A stretch of 7,312 nucleotides of DNA from Bacteroidaceae bacterium (GTDB lineage: Bacteria; Bacteroidota; Bacteroidia; Bacteroidales; Bacteroidaceae), in contig JALNVG010000125.1 of the NCBI GenBank assembly GCA_023227685.1, forward strand, positions 1-7,312. Direction: 5' to 3'. Shown here in pieces: positions 6,078 through 7,312 of this stretch (position 1 is the first letter of the stretch; each line of letters starts with the position of its first letter). A program made the position numbers and the translations under genes. Below the pieces are notes generated by a model that ran no database searches, was not told where the DNA came from, and saw only the letters and a list, made by a program, of their open reading frames with translations.

Positions 6078-7312
6078 ATGGTGAAAACACGTTATTTAAT
6101 AGGGCTGTTAATCTTAATAATAATAGGTTTCGGTCCGGGATGCTCGTCTAGAAGTGAAAAAATGCCGCCGGAGCTTGTCTGCGCCGAATCTGTTATGTAT
6201 GAAAGACCGGATAGCGCATTAGCTATTCTACAGTCGATGCCTGTTCCTCCGGCTTCTCAAGGTTTGCAACACGCTACATGGTGTTTGCTGATGACGCAGG
6301 CACGCGACAAAAATAATATTCATCAGACGTCGGACTCACTGATCAATATAGCTTATCATTATTTTATGAAACATGGCGATGCACAACGTAAAGCGATGGC
6401 ATTGCATTACGAAGGACAAATACATGAAGATATGGGTAAAGCCGAAACGGCTATACAATTTTATCTGCGGGCTTCCGATGAAGTAAAGAAAACAAAAGAT
6501 TACCGATTGGGGTTTCTTGCCAATTCAAGTCTGGGAATGGTATATGCTTATCGATCGATGGCTGATCTTGCTATGAAGGCGATGAAAGAAGCCTACAGGT
6601 ATGCTCTATTGGCAAATGACAGTTCATATATTGCTTCGTCGTGGTGCTATTTCGGTCGTATTTACAGTATAAAGAGTGATTGGGAGAACTCGATCAAATC
6701 TTATCAAAAGGCAATAGCGATATCTGAACTCACACGGGATAATGAAATGCTATGCAGAGGGTTGGACGAACTTTCGGCCATCTATTTGAGGGTGTATAAC
6801 TTTGAGTCGGCTTTTTTCTGCTTGTATAAATTGAAAACTATTGATTCAAGCGAGAAAAAAGATAATCTTTCCCGGATTTATTTGGAGATTGGCGATACAT
6901 ACCGCCATATTGCGCAATATGATTCGGCGAAAGTATATCTTAATAAAGCACTAATACAGAAAAACATTAACATTTATACAAAGAGATCTATATATCAATG
7001 TTTGTATCTGATAAGTAAGGAACAAAAAGATTATGATCATATTACTGAATATGTGGATGCTTACATAACATGCCGCGATTCGGTTGATCGACTGAATCAG
7101 ACTAAATCAATTGGTGATATACAAGCCAGATATAATCAGGAGAAAATGGAGAAGAAGAATGTTCAACTGGATTTTGAACATAGTCGCCTGTTACGAAATA
7201 GCTTGATTGTCCTGGCGTTGGTATTGCTCGCTTCGGGTGTTATTATTTATATCTACCAACGCCGTCTGCTGAAGAACGAAAGAATTATTCGGACGGGACG
7301 AGAACAGATGCG
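6078..7312 (+). CDS. TPR-repeat lipobox/transmembrane protein, putative membrane regulator (3' partial)
   Basis: The reading frame is open from the ATG at 6078 to the window edge (411 complete codons, no stop), so the C-terminus is missing. The N-terminus is a hydrophobic signal followed by PGCSS, giving a possible lipoprotein Cys at residue 22. A run of TPR-like helix pairs follows, at about 106-138 (ALHYEGQIHEDMGKAETAIQ), 149-182, 187-220 (CYFGRIYSIKSDWENSIKSY), 229-258 and 268-300. Then comes a charged, probably coiled-coil stretch (ARYNQEKMEKKN, about 345-370), one membrane span (LIVLALVLLASGVIIYIY, about 376-393) and a basic QRRLLKNER cytoplasmic flank. This plan matches Bacteroidales TPR membrane proteins whose cytoplasmic part is a coiled coil, a LuxR-type HTH or a histidine kinase; which one applies here cannot be seen. 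Periplasmic TPRs would sense a ligand or partner. Regulation of the neighbouring propeller genes is an inference from position only. Confidence 0.85.
   Translation, partial: MVKTRYLIGLLILIIIGFGPGCSSRSEKMPPELVCAESVMYERPDSALAILQSMPVPPASQGLQHATWCLLMTQARDKNNIHQTSDSLINIAYHYFMKHGDAQRKAMALHYEGQIHEDMGKAETAIQFYLRASDEVKKTKDYRLGFLANSSLGMVYAYRSMADLAMKAMKEAYRYALLANDSSYIASSWCYFGRIYSIKSDWENSIKSYQKAIAISELTRDNEMLCRGLDELSAIYLRVYNFESAFFCLYKLKTIDSSEKKDNLSRIYLEIGDTYRHIAQYDSAKVYLNKALIQKNINIYTKRSIYQCLYLISKEQKDYDHITEYVDAYITCRDSVDRLNQTKSIGDIQARYNQEKMEKKNVQLDFEHSRLLRNSLIVLALVLLASGVIIYIYQRRLLKNERIIRTGREQM

Overview
This is AT-rich DNA from a member of the Bacteroidales, most likely a gut Bacteroides, Parabacteroides or close relative. 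The evidence is a CarboxypepD_reg-like/OMP_b-brl_3-type outer-membrane protein, two 6-bladed beta-propeller lipoproteins, a fragment resembling the pseudo-radical-SAM protein of the GG-Bacteroidales peptide system, a lipobox-TPR-transmembrane protein, and Bacteroidetes-type promoters (TTTG ... TAnnTTTG) in place of E. coli-type ones. All supported genes lie on the + strand.

Layout. Bases 1-55 hold the end of a leader whose first 46 bases recur exactly at 4010-4055. An outer-membrane beta-barrel gene (116-2557) follows, and 2 bases after its stop comes a propeller lipoprotein gene (2560-3747). A 272-base AT-rich gap carries two DNA dyads and a good Bacteroidetes promoter (3951-3982). A second unit starts there: a small hydrophobic ORF containing the repeated leader (4020-4136), overlapping by one base a 124-residue pseudo-rSAM C-terminal fragment (4136-4510), and then a second, paralogous propeller lipoprotein (4531-5721). 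A 356-base gene-free stretch with short repeats, a dyad and a candidate promoter separates this from a lipobox-TPR-transmembrane protein (6078 onward) that runs off the right edge.

How they may work together (inference). The beta-barrel and first propeller look like an outer-membrane protein/lipoprotein pair without a SusD. The second unit puts a paralogous propeller behind a relic, or a minimal version, of a radical-SAM peptide-modification locus. The exact leader repeat says the two units share ancestry at their 5' ends. The likeliest history is duplication of an envelope/peptide cassette followed by deletion in the second copy, leaving a signal-peptide-like stub joined to the C-terminal third of the pseudo-rSAM gene. 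The TPR protein could be a membrane-bound sensor or regulator, but its C-terminal effector part is not visible. No complete radical SAM enzyme or recognisable RiPP precursor is present here; if they exist they lie outside the window.
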